IMG/VR virus record: IMGVR_UViG_3300045952_000362
Span: 1 to 64,000 of that record
Source: a virus
Reading direction: 5' to 3' (one strand)
Length of the DNA: 64,000 bases
In this document: positions 14,009-22,925 of the stretch, in pieces
Numbering within the stretch: position 1 is the stretch's first letter
Layout: every line of letters begins with the position of its first letter
Position numbers and translations under genes: made by a program
Notes under the pieces: model-generated
Told to the model about the DNA's origin: nothing
The model's database searches: none
The model's input: only the letters and a program-made list of their open reading frames with translations

Positions 14009-15372
14009 TTCACCCCCAGATCCTCGCCCGCGTCCCGCAGGGCCAATCGCCGATCCTGATGATAGCTAAAGGACTCGGCCAGGATCGCTTGGACAAGTTC
14101 ATCTCGTCCCTCACCGGCGTGGAAGCGATGCTGCTGCGCTACGAATGGGACTTGTATGCGCGTCCAGCCCAGCGCCCGCCCGAGGGCAAGTGGGATACGT
14201 GGGTCATTATGGCCGGTCGCGGGTTCGGCAAGACCCGACCGGGGGCCGAGCAGTGCAAGATTTGGGCGGAGGAGCTCGGCAAGGACTACGGCGGGGGCCA
14301 CATTGGGCTCATCGCGAAGGACCCGCAGGACGCCCGCGACGTCATGATTGAAGGTGAAAGCGGCATCCTGGCGTGCTCGCCTCCGTGGTTTCGACCGACC
14401 TACGAGCCTTCGAAACGCCTACTGACATGGCCGAACGGGGTCATCGCGCACACGTACTCGGCGGAAACGCCCGATGACCTGCGCGGCCCGCAACACCACA
14501 AGCTGTGGGGTGACGAACCCTGCAAATGGAAGCACGGGCAGGACACGTGGGATATGGCGGAGCTGGGACTGCGGCTTGGTCACAATCCGCAAGCGCTGTT
14601 AACCACAACTCCACGGCCCGTGCCCTTTTTGATTGCGCTGCTGAAAGAGCCCGGCACGCGTGTGACGACCGGCAGTACGTACGAGAACCAAGCGAACCTG
14701 TCGAAGAAGTTCATCAAGAAGATCATACGCAAGTACGAGGGCACGCGTCTCGGCCGACAGGAGCTGCATGCCGAGATGTTGACGGACACACCGGGCGCGC
14801 TGTGGACGTTGGACCTCATCGAATCGTTGCGTGTGCAAAAGATGCCGTGCGAACTGGTCACTGCCATCATTGCCATCGATCCTGCCGGCGTTGCGCCGAA
14901 GGACGAAGAGGCCGAGGATGACGAGATGGCAGAAACCGGTATGGTGTACGGAGGCAAGGGCGAAGACGGGCATCTGTACGTCTGCGGCGACATCTCCGAT
15001 CAGCTCTCTCCAGCGAAGTGGGGTCGCAAGGCCGTCTCGTTCTATGAGACGTTGAAGATGGACCGGATCATCGCAGAGACGAACAACGGTGGCGACATGG
15101 TGGAACACGTCGTGCGCACCGCGGCGGAGCACCTCGATATCGAGATTTCGTTCAGAAAAATCACGGCGAGCCGGGGCAAGCACACACGCGCAGAACCGGT
15201 AGCGGCGTTGTACGAACAGCGACGGGCGCATCACGTAGGGTTGATGCCGGACTTGGAAGACCAGATGACGACGTGGGTCCCGGGTGATAAGTCGCCGGAC
15301 CGTATGGACGCACTGGTGTGGCTGGGGACAGAGGCGATGCTGCTGTCTCCGGACGATGAATACTTCGCGTAA
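14005..15372 (+). CDS. terL: Terminase large subunit
   Basis: 455 residues from the ATG at 14005. The motor of DNA packaging: an N-terminal ATPase with Walker A GRGFGKT (residues 71-77) and a Walker B-like HKLWGDEPCKW at about 165-175, the coupling motif TTTPRP, then an RNase H-like nuclease with acidic IAIDPAG, ETNNGGDMV and KSPDRMDALVWL segments. This is the GTA/HK97-like Terminase_6 type. It acts at the procapsid portal. The Walker B region has Gly before DE, a variant seen in this subgroup. The next gene starts 13 bases after the stop. Confidence 0.93.
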   Translation: MIHPQILARVPQGQSPILMIAKGLGQDRLDKFISSLTGVEAMLLRYEWDLYARPAQRPPEGKWDTWVIMAGRGFGKTRPGAEQCKIWAEELGKDYGGGHIGLIAKDPQDARDVMIEGESGILACSPPWFRPTYEPSKRLLTWPNGVIAHTYSAETPDDLRGPQHHKLWGDEPCKWKHGQDTWDMAELGLRLGHNPQALLTTTPRPVPFLIALLKEPGTRVTTGSTYENQANLSKKFIKKIIRKYEGTRLGRQELHAEMLTDTPGALWTLDLIESLRVQKMPCELVTAIIAIDPAGVAPKDEEAEDDEMAETGMVYGGKGEDGHLYVCGDISDQLSPAKWGRKAVSFYETLKMDRIIAETNNGGDMVEHVVRTAAEHLDIEISFRKITASRGKHTRAEPVAALYEQRRAHHVGLMPDLEDQMTTWVPGDKSPDRMDALVWLGTEAMLLSPDDEYFA

Positions 15373-15385
15373 GCGGGAGGCGAGA

Positions 15386-16798
15386 GTGGGACTTCGTAAA
15401 GCAATCGGCGACGTTGCGTTCAAGGCCGCGTTGTCGGTCATGCAGAAGACCGTCAGCGATCGGATGACGGACACGCAGCTCGTTCAGTTCCTGTTCGGTC
15501 AGTCGACCAGCTTGCCGCGACCAGGAACGGGCGCGCTACTTGGAATGTACTCGACCAGCCCATGGCTTCGCGCCGTGACACAGCGAACCAGCTGGGCGGT
15601 GTCGGCGGTGCCGTGGACTTTGTCCGTAGTGACCTCGAAGGAACCGGACAAGCGAGGCAAAGCGGTTCGGCATCGCATGTTGGCCCGTTGCATGGACCCG
15701 CAGACGCGTGTCAAGATGTACAAGTCGTTGCGACGCGACGACTCGCTGCGTGAACTGACGGACCATCCGGCGCTTGCGCTGATGGACGACGGCAATTCCA
15801 AGTTCGCCGGGCAAACAGTTCGCTCCATCACCCAGCAGCACTTGGACTTGGTGGGTGAAACCTTCTGGATCATGGACCGCAACGGGCTCGGTTTGCCGTC
15901 AGCGATCTGGCCCGCCCCGCCTACGTGGTGCGCGACGCGGCCGCTGGAGGGGTTGAACCCCAGTCCATACAACCCGAAGTACTACGTCTTCACGAGCCCT
16001 ACGGGCTCTCGAGAGGTGCTGGCGGAGGATGTGATTCGGTTCTACCATCCGGACCCGCAGGATCCGTACAACCGCGCGAGCGGTATCGGCCACGTGCTGG
16101 GCGACGAACTGGAGACAGACGAGTTCGCTGCCAAGTATACGAAGCGCTGGTTCAAGAACAACGCCATCCCGCCGATGATCGTGTCTCTCAAAGATACGAA
16201 GAAGGACAACGTTGAACGGTACGAAGACGCGTGGATGAAGAAGTTGTCCGGGCGGCCGAACGTTCCGTTCTTCACGAACCGCGAAGTCACCGTCGAGCAG
16301 TTGAACCAAACGTTCCAGCAGATGGAGCTCACGCAGTTGCGCAAGGACGAGCGCGATGCGATCATCCATGTGTTCGGTGCGCCTCCGGAAATCTTCGGCA
16401 TCATCGAGAACTCGAATCGCAGCACGATCGATGCCGCCGACTATCTGTTCGCGAAGTACGTGGTGGTGCCGCGCCTCGAGTTCTTGCGCATCACCCTCCA
16501 GAAGCATCTGATCGAACGGTACGACGATCGGTTGATACTGGACTACGTGAGTCCAATCGTGGAAGACAAGGAGTTCAATCTGAAGGTGGTGCAAGCCGCA
16601 TCGGCCGCCTTCGAAGTCGATTACATTCGGGAGCTCGGCGGGGCCGGTCCCGACAAGCAGGGTGCAGGACAAGGACGTTTGGTGCCGCTGGGAACCACAT
16701 GGGTGCCTTCGCTCACAGAGCTGGCGCCACCGGAAGAAAGCGAACCGACGGACCGACCTGCACCCGTCCTCGAGGGCGACGATGCCGACGATGAGTAA
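15386..16798 (+). CDS. Portal protein, HK97 family
   Basis: 470 residues from the GTG at 15386, with GGGAGGCGAGA upstream. The portal forms the dodecameric DNA channel at one capsid vertex. Recognisable segments: VIRFYHPDPQDPYNRASGIG (crown/stem entry), then the helical GDELETDEFAAKYTKRWFKN, FGAPPEIFGIIENSNRSTID and RLEFLRITLQKHLIERYDD, in the order typical of HK97 gp3-type portals. The C-terminal tail is Pro/Glu-rich. It overlaps the next gene's start by eight bases. Confidence 0.9.
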   Translation: MGLRKAIGDVAFKAALSVMQKTVSDRMTDTQLVQFLFGQSTSLPRPGTGALLGMYSTSPWLRAVTQRTSWAVSAVPWTLSVVTSKEPDKRGKAVRHRMLARCMDPQTRVKMYKSLRRDDSLRELTDHPALALMDDGNSKFAGQTVRSITQQHLDLVGETFWIMDRNGLGLPSAIWPAPPTWCATRPLEGLNPSPYNPKYYVFTSPTGSREVLAEDVIRFYHPDPQDPYNRASGIGHVLGDELETDEFAAKYTKRWFKNNAIPPMIVSLKDTKKDNVERYEDAWMKKLSGRPNVPFFTNREVTVEQLNQTFQQMELTQLRKDERDAIIHVFGAPPEIFGIIENSNRSTIDAADYLFAKYVVVPRLEFLRITLQKHLIERYDDRLILDYVSPIVEDKEFNLKVVQAASAAFEVDYIRELGGAGPDKQGAGQGRLVPLGTTWVPSLTELAPPEESEPTDRPAPVLEGDDADDE

Positions 16799-17543
16799 GC
16801 GTTCCATCCCGTCGATCGTGTCGAAGATTCGGCCTACGCAGTTAACACGGCGGTACAACCCGCTGATGGCCGATATCGTGACCACGTTCGGGAAACGCGC
16901 CATGGCAACGGTCGGCAGCGAGGACGTCTTTCGCGTCAATCGCCGTGTCTCGAATTTCATTCGAGCGCAGCAGGGCGCACTCATTCGCGTGAATCGAACC
17001 ACGCAAAAGCGCATCGGCAACTTGATTGCGCAGAAAGTGGAAGCCGGGCACTCGGTGGACCAGATCGCACGGGCAGTGAAGGAACGGTTCATCGAGATGT
17101 CACAGGGACGGGCGGACACCATCGCCCGTACGGCAACGACCGAGGGGTCGAGTTTCGCATCCGTGGAAGGCTATCGACAGGCGGGCGTGGAAGAAAAGGA
17201 GTGGCTGACGACAGTGAGCGGCGACTCTCGAGCATCGCATGTGGCGATGGACGGACAGATTGTGGGCATCACGGAGAACTTTGAATCGGGCGACGGAGGC
17301 ACGGCCCCGTACCCGGGAGGGTTTGGCGATCCGAGCGAGGACTGCAACTGCGAATGTGCAGTACTGCCGGTGGTAAGTGAGAAACGACTCAGCTCTCGTG
17401 CAATGATCTTGAAAGCGTTCGAGCGGTTGCGCGCCCCGCACAGACGTGCGATGCGTTCGGCCATGGGCAAAGCGTTTGCTGCGCAGAGCGACGCGGTGGT
17501 GGCAGCAATACGGGAATACGACGACGTGGCCGAGGCCGCGTAA
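16791..17543 (+). CDS. Mu F-like head morphogenesis protein
   Basis: 250 residues from the ATG at 16791 (an in-frame ATG at 16782 is an alternative). The C-terminal half has the Phage_Mu_F signature: RADTIARTATTEGSSFAS, EEKEWLTTVSGDSRASHVAM, DGQIVG, then YPGGF...DCNCECAVLP. Family members are minor head proteins found inside or on the procapsid beside the portal. The final 45 residues are basic and helical. Position between portal and protease is standard. Confidence 0.88.
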   Translation: MSKRSIPSIVSKIRPTQLTRRYNPLMADIVTTFGKRAMATVGSEDVFRVNRRVSNFIRAQQGALIRVNRTTQKRIGNLIAQKVEAGHSVDQIARAVKERFIEMSQGRADTIARTATTEGSSFASVEGYRQAGVEEKEWLTTVSGDSRASHVAMDGQIVGITENFESGDGGTAPYPGGFGDPSEDCNCECAVLPVVSEKRLSSRAMILKAFERLRAPHRRAMRSAMGKAFAAQSDAVVAAIREYDDVAEAA

Positions 17544-17556
17544 GAGAAGGGACGGT

Positions 17557-18756
17557 ATGACGAGGACCGCAGAACGAAATTACATGAGTCCGGAGGGGTT
17601 CTCGAAACTCCTTCAGGCTGTCAAGGGTGATGTGACGCAGGTGGACACGTCCACACTGGCGATCCTGTGCCCCGTGCGCTCAGAAATCAAAGCGCTCGGG
17701 GGCGAGAACAGCCGCCTGATTGAGTTCGTCATCACCAGCGATCGAGTCGATCGGGAGCAGGACACGCTCGCGCCCGACGGTTGGGAGACCGAAGACTACC
17801 AGAAGAATCCGGTAGTGCTGTGGGCGCACGACCACTACTGCCCGCCCGTGGGTCGCAGCGTGTCGTTGTCGAAGAGCGGTAGTCTGATCAAGAGTATCTG
17901 CGAGTTCACACCGCAGGATCTCAACCCGTTCGGCTACATGATCTACCAGATGTACGTTCAGAAGTTCATGAGTGCGGTGTCGGTCGGCTTTCAGCCGATC
18001 GAGTACACGTACGCTGCTGACCGTAAGTACGGCATCAACTACATTCGGCAGGGGCTGCTCGAATACTCGACAGTGCCCGTGCCGGCGAATCCGGACGCCC
18101 TCGCCGTCGCGCGAAGCAAGGGCATCGACACGGCACCGCTGCGGTCGTGGGCGGAATCGATTCTCGACAGCAGCAACAAGAAAGAGCTCGGCGACGAAGC
18201 ACGGCGTCGGCTCGAGGTACTACGGGCGGCATCGTCGCCCAGTGGCCGTGCGCTTATCCTGGAACTGGGAGAGATGAAGATGACAGGGACGGACACGAAA
18301 GACAAGCCGACCACGTCTGATGCGCCCCCGGCTCCCGCGTCTCCCGTCAAATCGGTGCAGCGTTGGGAGTGTGGAACGGAAGGGCATCTGCACAACTCTG
18401 AGGAGGATGCGAAGTCATGCAGCAACCTCGGAGACGAGATCGAGACTCTGTGCAAGCAGGGACTCAGGATCGCCGAGTTCGTTAAGATGGGACGACTCCT
18501 GAACGACGACCAGAAGAAAAAGGTCAAGGAGGTCCTCGACAGTTTGTCACCGGCCCCGGCTCCCCCGGCGGCCCCAACGAAGGAGGATGCACCAGCGACG
18601 GAAGAATCCGGCGTCTTCGAAACGGAAGCAGAAGGCGACGACGACAACGAGAACGAGAAGGGCTTCGAGCTCGAGATGACCGAAGAGGCCCTGACTGCCG
18701 CTGTCACCGCAGCGGTCACCGAGGGACTGAACAAAGTGACAGGGCGCGTGGACTAG
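17557..18756 (+). CDS. HK97-type prohead protease with fused acidic, scaffold-like tail
   Basis: 399 residues from the ATG at 17557. Residues 55-185 form an S78-type protease: FVITSDRVDREQDTLAPDGW, NPVVLWAHDHYCPPVGRSVS with the candidate catalytic His91, FMSAVSVGFQP with candidate Ser142, and LLEYSTVPVPANPDALAVAR. Residues about 275-399 are Pro/Ala/Glu-rich and acidic, including WECGTEGHLHNSEEDAKSC, possibly a zinc-binding insertion, and resemble a scaffold. At 399 residues it is about twice the usual protease length, which supports a protease-scaffold fusion and fits the absence of a separate scaffold gene. Confidence 0.85.
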   Translation: MTRTAERNYMSPEGFSKLLQAVKGDVTQVDTSTLAILCPVRSEIKALGGENSRLIEFVITSDRVDREQDTLAPDGWETEDYQKNPVVLWAHDHYCPPVGRSVSLSKSGSLIKSICEFTPQDLNPFGYMIYQMYVQKFMSAVSVGFQPIEYTYAADRKYGINYIRQGLLEYSTVPVPANPDALAVARSKGIDTAPLRSWAESILDSSNKKELGDEARRRLEVLRAASSPSGRALILELGEMKMTGTDTKDKPTTSDAPPAPASPVKSVQRWECGTEGHLHNSEEDAKSCSNLGDEIETLCKQGLRIAEFVKMGRLLNDDQKKKVKEVLDSLSPAPAPPAAPTKEDAPATEESGVFETEAEGDDDNENEKGFELEMTEEALTAAVTAAVTEGLNKVTGRVD

Positions 18757-18803
18757 TCGTCCGTCGGCCCACAACGTAAGTGTTACGAAGGAGCGAACGA
18801 ATC

Positions 18804-20054
18804 ATGTCCGAGACTGACAAGAACAAGAAGTCATGGACGCCGGACCAGCTGGTCGCAAAGATCAAGGAAGTCTGTGGCGTCGTCGTGGCGGAGCGACTGG
18901 AAACTCTCCAGAAGACCGTCACGGATCACGGCCAGTGGATCAGCGGGGCCAGCAGCCATGGCAACCCGCGCATCTCGCTGGCCACCACGAACGATATGAA
19001 GGGACTCCTCACGGGCGGTATCGTGACGTCTCTTGCGCTCGCGCGTGGCAATGCCAAGGATGCGCTTGACAACGAGAAGAAGCGCTACAACACGGACAAG
19101 TCCGAGCACCAGGCTTCGATCATCAAGGCACTCGAATCGAGCACTGGCACTGCCGGCGGTTTCCTCATCCCCGAGGAATACTCGTCGGACTTCATCGACC
19201 TGCTGACGCCTCGTGCGGTCGTGCGTTCGTTCGGCACCACGGTGCTCCCGATGTCCTCGGGCAGCATGATTGTGCCGAAGCTGACCGCCGCGAGCTCCGC
19301 GTACTACATCGGAGAGTCGCAGCAGCCGACGAAGAGCCAGCCGTCGTTCGGCATCAAGCGGTTGAACGCCCGCAAGCTCGGGGTGCTCGTGCCGCTGTCG
19401 AACGACCTGATCCGTCGGGGCGGCCCGCGTGTCGCCACGGTGGTCCGCAACGACGCACTGCGCTCAGCGTCGCTGAAGGAGGACGTCTCGTTCATCCGCG
19501 CACAGGGTACCGACTACACCCCGAAGGGTCTGCGGTATCAGGCGGCTGCGGCGAACATCCTCACCAGCACGGGCGGTGGCACGTACGATCTGGACTCCGT
19601 CACCACGGACCTCGGTCGGATGGTGCTGGCGCTCGAGGAAGCGAACGTCGCGTTCTCGAACCCCGGCTGGATCTTCTCACCGCGCATCGCGATGTTCCTC
19701 TTCACGCTGCGTGACGGGCTCGGCAACTACGTCTTCCGGGCGGAGATGTCCACCGGCAAGTTCTGGGGCTACCCGTTCAAGAAGACCACGCAGATCCCGA
19801 CGAACCTCGGGGACGGCAGCGACAGCGAGATCTACCTCGCGGACTTCGACGATGTGATCATCGGCGACACGCTGCAGATTCAGGTGGCCGTCTCGGAAGA
19901 GGCGACCTACGTGAACGAGAACAACGAGACCGTCTCCGCGTTCGCGCTCGACCAGACGGTCATGCGTCTCCTGATGGAACACGACATCGTGCTGCGGCAC
20001 GACGAGTCGGTCGCCGTCATGACCGCGCCGTGGGCACCGGGAGGCGCCAGCTAG
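18804..20054 (+). CDS. Major capsid protein, HK97 fold
   Basis: 416 residues from the ATG at 18804, with CGAAGGAGCGAACGAATC upstream. The N-terminal 100 residues form the helical delta-domain removed by the protease. Mature capsid sequence probably starts near SSTGTAGGFLIPEEYSSDFI. HK97-type landmarks are GGFLIPEEYSSDFIDLLTPRAVVR, the strand run RKLGVLVPLSNDLIRRGG, RAQGTDYTPKGLRYQ and GYPFKKTTQIPTNLGDGSDS. Highly biased codon choice with few rare-looking codons, as expected for the most expressed gene. Confidence 0.92.
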   Translation: MSETDKNKKSWTPDQLVAKIKEVCGVVVAERLETLQKTVTDHGQWISGASSHGNPRISLATTNDMKGLLTGGIVTSLALARGNAKDALDNEKKRYNTDKSEHQASIIKALESSTGTAGGFLIPEEYSSDFIDLLTPRAVVRSFGTTVLPMSSGSMIVPKLTAASSAYYIGESQQPTKSQPSFGIKRLNARKLGVLVPLSNDLIRRGGPRVATVVRNDALRSASLKEDVSFIRAQGTDYTPKGLRYQAAAANILTSTGGGTYDLDSVTTDLGRMVLALEEANVAFSNPGWIFSPRIAMFLFTLRDGLGNYVFRAEMSTGKFWGYPFKKTTQIPTNLGDGSDSEIYLADFDDVIIGDTLQIQVAVSEEATYVNENNETVSAFALDQTVMRLLMEHDIVLRHDESVAVMTAPWAPGGAS

Positions 20055-20109
20055 TCGCTGGCTCTTCTTCAACCATCAACGAAAGTCGGAAGGAAGGGAG
20101 TAGAGAACC

Positions 20110-20574
20110 ATGCTCGGAACGAACATTGGAGCCTACGTCACCAGTCGCTTCGCTCTCCAGCGAACGGCACTGGGCGCGGGCGCAGGTGGCAACATTGGCG
20201 CCACCGACGGTACGGCTTTCCAGCGTACCGCGGTGCGTCCGTTGCACATCAGCACGAAGGTCGTCGTGGGGTACAAGACCACGCTGGCCTCGGGCAATAC
20301 GCTCACGCTGACGGCGCAGCTGAAGGATTCACCGGACGGGATCACGTACTCGAACTTCGGAGCTTCGGCTTCGTCGGTCGTGACGGGTCTCGGCGGTGGC
20401 CCGCAGCAGGTCGGTACGCTGGAGCTCGACGTCAATCTGATGGGGGCGGACAAGTACATTCGTCCGACCGTCACGCCCGTGCTGTCGGCATCGGGTGTGG
20501 ACACGGCCGAGATCTTCGGCGTGTACATCCTGGGTGGCGGCGAAACGGTTCCGCCGACGGAGTCCGCGCAGTAG
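20110..20574 (+). CDS. Probable capsid accessory or decoration protein
   Basis: 154 residues, preceded by GGAAGGGAGTAGAGAACC. Gly/Thr/Ser-rich and all-beta (ISTKVVVGYKTTLASGNTLT, LTAQLKDSPDGITYSNFG). It follows the major capsid gene directly with a strong ribosome site. The composition, size and position fit a head decoration protein, but I do not recognise a family. Confidence 0.6.
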   Translation: MLGTNIGAYVTSRFALQRTALGAGAGGNIGATDGTAFQRTAVRPLHISTKVVVGYKTTLASGNTLTLTAQLKDSPDGITYSNFGASASSVVTGLGGGPQQVGTLELDVNLMGADKYIRPTVTPVLSASGVDTAEIFGVYILGGGETVPPTESAQ

Positions 20575-20607
20575 TCGCGCTGGCTCCTGAATGAGGCGAA
20601 CAAACGT

Positions 20608-20685
20608 GTGGGTGCGACACCATGAGGGTCCTGCTGGATCACCGGCGACGGTGGGCCTCCCCAGCATGGGGGTGTCGCACCCCAC
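20608..20685 (+). terminator. Hairpin between the capsid genes and the sugar cassette
   Basis: GTGGGTGCGACACC (20608-20621) pairs with GGTGTCGCACCCCAC (20671-20685) over 14 of 15 positions, 11 of them contiguous (20611-20621 with 20671-20681), around a 49-base loop. No T-run follows, so it may attenuate rather than fully terminate capsid transcription, or stabilise the 3-prime end of the capsid message. Confidence 0.5.
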
Positions 20686-20710
20686 GGCTCTTCTTCCCTC
20701 GGAGGAGCAA

Positions 20711-21802
20711 GTGATAAAAGTATCTGATGTGACGATGTTCGGAAATGAACTCCGCTACGTAACGGAGGCCGTCCGCGAAGGATCGGTCTCATGGCACGGG
20801 CGGTTCGTACGTGAATTTGAAACGGCGTTCGCGCAGTACGTCGGGAGCAAGCATGCGCTGGCGTGCTGCAATGGAACTGCGGCGTTGCACCTCGCGCTCG
20901 AAGCGGCCGGTATCGGCCCCGGCGACGAGGTCATCGTACCGGTCTTGACCTACGTGGCTACGGCTAATGCGGTGCGCCACGCCGGGGCGCGTCCAGTGTT
21001 CGTCGATGTGGACCCCACCACGTGGTGCATGAATGTGGACGAGGCCGACCGGGCGATCACGTCGCGCACCAAAGCGATCCTGCCGGTGCAACTCTACGGC
21101 CACTGGCCCGACATGGGGCTGCTGCAACACATCTGTAAGCGTCGCCAGTTGATGCTGATCGAAGATGCGGCCGAAGCACTAACCGCGCATTGGAAGAGCC
21201 AACATGCCGGCACATTCGGTATCGCCGGGGCCTTCAGCTTCTTCGCTAACAAAACAATCACGTGTGGCGAAGGTGGCATGGTCGTGACGAACAGCGACGG
21301 CGTGGCCGATACGGTGCGTCGCCTCCGGGCCCACGGCATGGAGCAGTCCATCCACCAGTACTATCACGATCGGCTCGGCTACAACTATCGTATGACGAAC
21401 CTGCAAGCGGCCGTTGGGCTCGCGCAGCTGGAGACGTTGCCGGTGTTGCAGTCGCGTCGGGTCGAAGTGGTGCACTACTATCGAACGCACCTGAGCGAAT
21501 TCGAGCAGCAGTGGTCGTCGGTCACGGCGATCCCGAGCAATTGGATGTTTACAGTATTGGTACCGAAAGGGGTTTCAGTTACGGATGTGCGGGCGCGGAT
21601 GGCAGAGGATGGCGTGGAGACCCGTCCTTCGTTCTTGCCATTGAGCACGTTGCCCATGTACTCCGATTCGCTACGGTCGTTCCCGGTAGCGTCGGATATC
21701 TCGAACAGGGGACTCTGCCTGCCAACCCACGCAGGTTTGACCGTCGCGATGCTGGCGCACGTCGAGACGTCGTTTCGCAAGGCGCTACAGGAGGCCGCAT
21801 GA
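20711..21802 (+). CDS. DegT/DnrJ/EryC1/StrS-family sugar aminotransferase
   Basis: 363 residues from the GTG at 20711, with GGAGGAGCAA just upstream. A PLP enzyme that aminates keto-sugars on nucleotide carriers. The catalytic lysine is Lys181 in AFSFFANKTITCGEGGMVVT. Asp152 in LIEDAAEAL contacts the PLP ring nitrogen. The substrate loop GSVSWHGRFVREFETAFAQY and CNGTAALHLAL match the family, as does YNYRMTNLQAAVGLAQL. Length is normal. It opens a seven-gene cassette with overlapping starts. The keto-sugar must come from the host or another gene, since no dehydratase is present here. Confidence 0.92.
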   Translation: MIKVSDVTMFGNELRYVTEAVREGSVSWHGRFVREFETAFAQYVGSKHALACCNGTAALHLALEAAGIGPGDEVIVPVLTYVATANAVRHAGARPVFVDVDPTTWCMNVDEADRAITSRTKAILPVQLYGHWPDMGLLQHICKRRQLMLIEDAAEALTAHWKSQHAGTFGIAGAFSFFANKTITCGEGGMVVTNSDGVADTVRRLRAHGMEQSIHQYYHDRLGYNYRMTNLQAAVGLAQLETLPVLQSRRVEVVHYYRTHLSEFEQQWSSVTAIPSNWMFTVLVPKGVSVTDVRARMAEDGVETRPSFLPLSTLPMYSDSLRSFPVASDISNRGLCLPTHAGLTVAMLAHVETSFRKALQEAA

Positions 21803-22407
21803 AAGTACTGCTACTGACCAAGACGTCAGAGTGGTGCCGTCGCGCGCACGCATTGATGCGCGATCGGTTCCCCGACCTGACGATTTTCGCCGGAGAGGCC
21901 GGCACGTTGCTCCCACCAGAGGTTTCGAAGTGGCGAGGCGATTTGATTCTGTCGTTCGTGTGTCCGTGGATTCTACCGGCAACGGTACTGGCGCACGCGG
22001 GACTGGCGATCAACTTCCACCCGGCTCCACCGGAGCATCCGGGCTTCGCCCCGTACTCGTGGGCGTTGTATGCGGGCGACGTCAACTACGGCATCACTGT
22101 GCATCATATGGTGCCGCGGGTGGACACGGGTCTCATCATTCGAGTCGAACGGTTTCCGATCGACCCGTCACAGTCTGTCTACCAATTGCAGCAGCTCACA
22201 ATGCATCACCTGCTGACGGCGTTGGACGAGATGACCATCGCCGACTTCTACGTCTCGTCGGGCGATGAGTGGACCCGGACACCGCGCACGCGTCAGGATT
22301 TTGAAGTGCTGCGACATGTTCGCCATGAGATGGGCGAACGAGAAATCAATCGACGCATCCGTGCGTGTACGTATCCCGGTCGCCCCGGCGTGGAGGTGAT
22401 CTCATGA
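21799..22407 (+). CDS. Formyltransferase, probable sugar N-formyltransferase
   Basis: 202 residues from the ATG at 21799. Formyl_trans_N fold: the catalytic triad is Asn72-x-His74 in INFHPAPPEHPGF and Asp109 in MVPRVDTGLIIR, as in methionyl-tRNA formyltransferase and in sugar N-formyltransferases. It lacks the C-terminal tRNA-binding domain, so a tRNA substrate is unlikely. Located four bases inside the end of the aminotransferase gene, it most likely formylates the amino group that enzyme installs, using N10-formyltetrahydrofolate (inference from context). Confidence 0.88.
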   Translation: MKVLLLTKTSEWCRRAHALMRDRFPDLTIFAGEAGTLLPPEVSKWRGDLILSFVCPWILPATVLAHAGLAINFHPAPPEHPGFAPYSWALYAGDVNYGITVHHMVPRVDTGLIIRVERFPIDPSQSVYQLQQLTMHHLLTALDEMTIADFYVSSGDEWTRTPRTRQDFEVLRHVRHEMGEREINRRIRACTYPGRPGVEVIS

Positions 22408-22925
22408 AGCACATCCTCGAACTCTGGGAGCACTTCAAAGAGACGGGCATCATCGGGGCGCCGACGACATGGTACGAGCCGATCGTCATGACCCGGGAGG
22501 AGAATCTTCGTCGCGGCCACAACACGCGTGTGGATGGATTCGTGAAACTCGAATGTGGCAACGGTCTGTGGATCGGTGAGAACGTTCACATCGCCTCGTT
22601 CTGCCACATCGGTGTCGGAGGCGGCCACGTCATCATTGAAGACGGTGCGACATGCTCCAGCAGTGTGAAGCTGATCAGTGGTACGAGTGTGCACGAACTC
22701 GGACGTAGCTGCTCGGCCATCGCGCCGGACTTCAAAGCGGAGCGATCGTTCGTTCATTTGAAGAAAAACGCGTGCGTGTTCGCCGGAGTTATCGTCCTCC
22801 CAGGAATTACGATCGGCGAGAACGCCGTCGTGGGGGCCGGAGCGGTGGTCACGCAGGATGTACCGGACGGTGCGATCTATGCGGGCGTGCCGGCCCGTGT
22901 GCTCGCACGAAGGGAGGCTCTGTGA
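22404..22925 (+). CDS. Left-handed beta-helix (hexapeptide) acyltransferase
   Basis: 173 residues. Imperfect hexapeptide repeats run from about residue 55: GLWIGENVHIASFCHIGVGG, GHVIIEDGATCSSSVKL, then ACVFAGVIVLPGITIGENAV and VGAGAVVTQDVPDGAIYAGV, the typical C-terminal signature of O- and N-acetyltransferases in sugar pathways. It probably works as a trimer with acetyl- or acyl-CoA. It starts inside the previous stop (ATGA) and ends in GTGA coupling with the next gene. Confidence 0.85.
   Translation: MKHILELWEHFKETGIIGAPTTWYEPIVMTREENLRRGHNTRVDGFVKLECGNGLWIGENVHIASFCHIGVGGGHVIIEDGATCSSSVKLISGTSVHELGRSCSAIAPDFKAERSFVHLKKNACVFAGVIVLPGITIGENAVVGAGAVVTQDVPDGAIYAGVPARVLARREAL

Noticed and set aside
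15284-15385. Longer N-terminus for the portal protein
   Set aside because: It would overlap the terminase gene by about 90 bases, while the GTG at 15386 has a good ribosome site and clean spacing.
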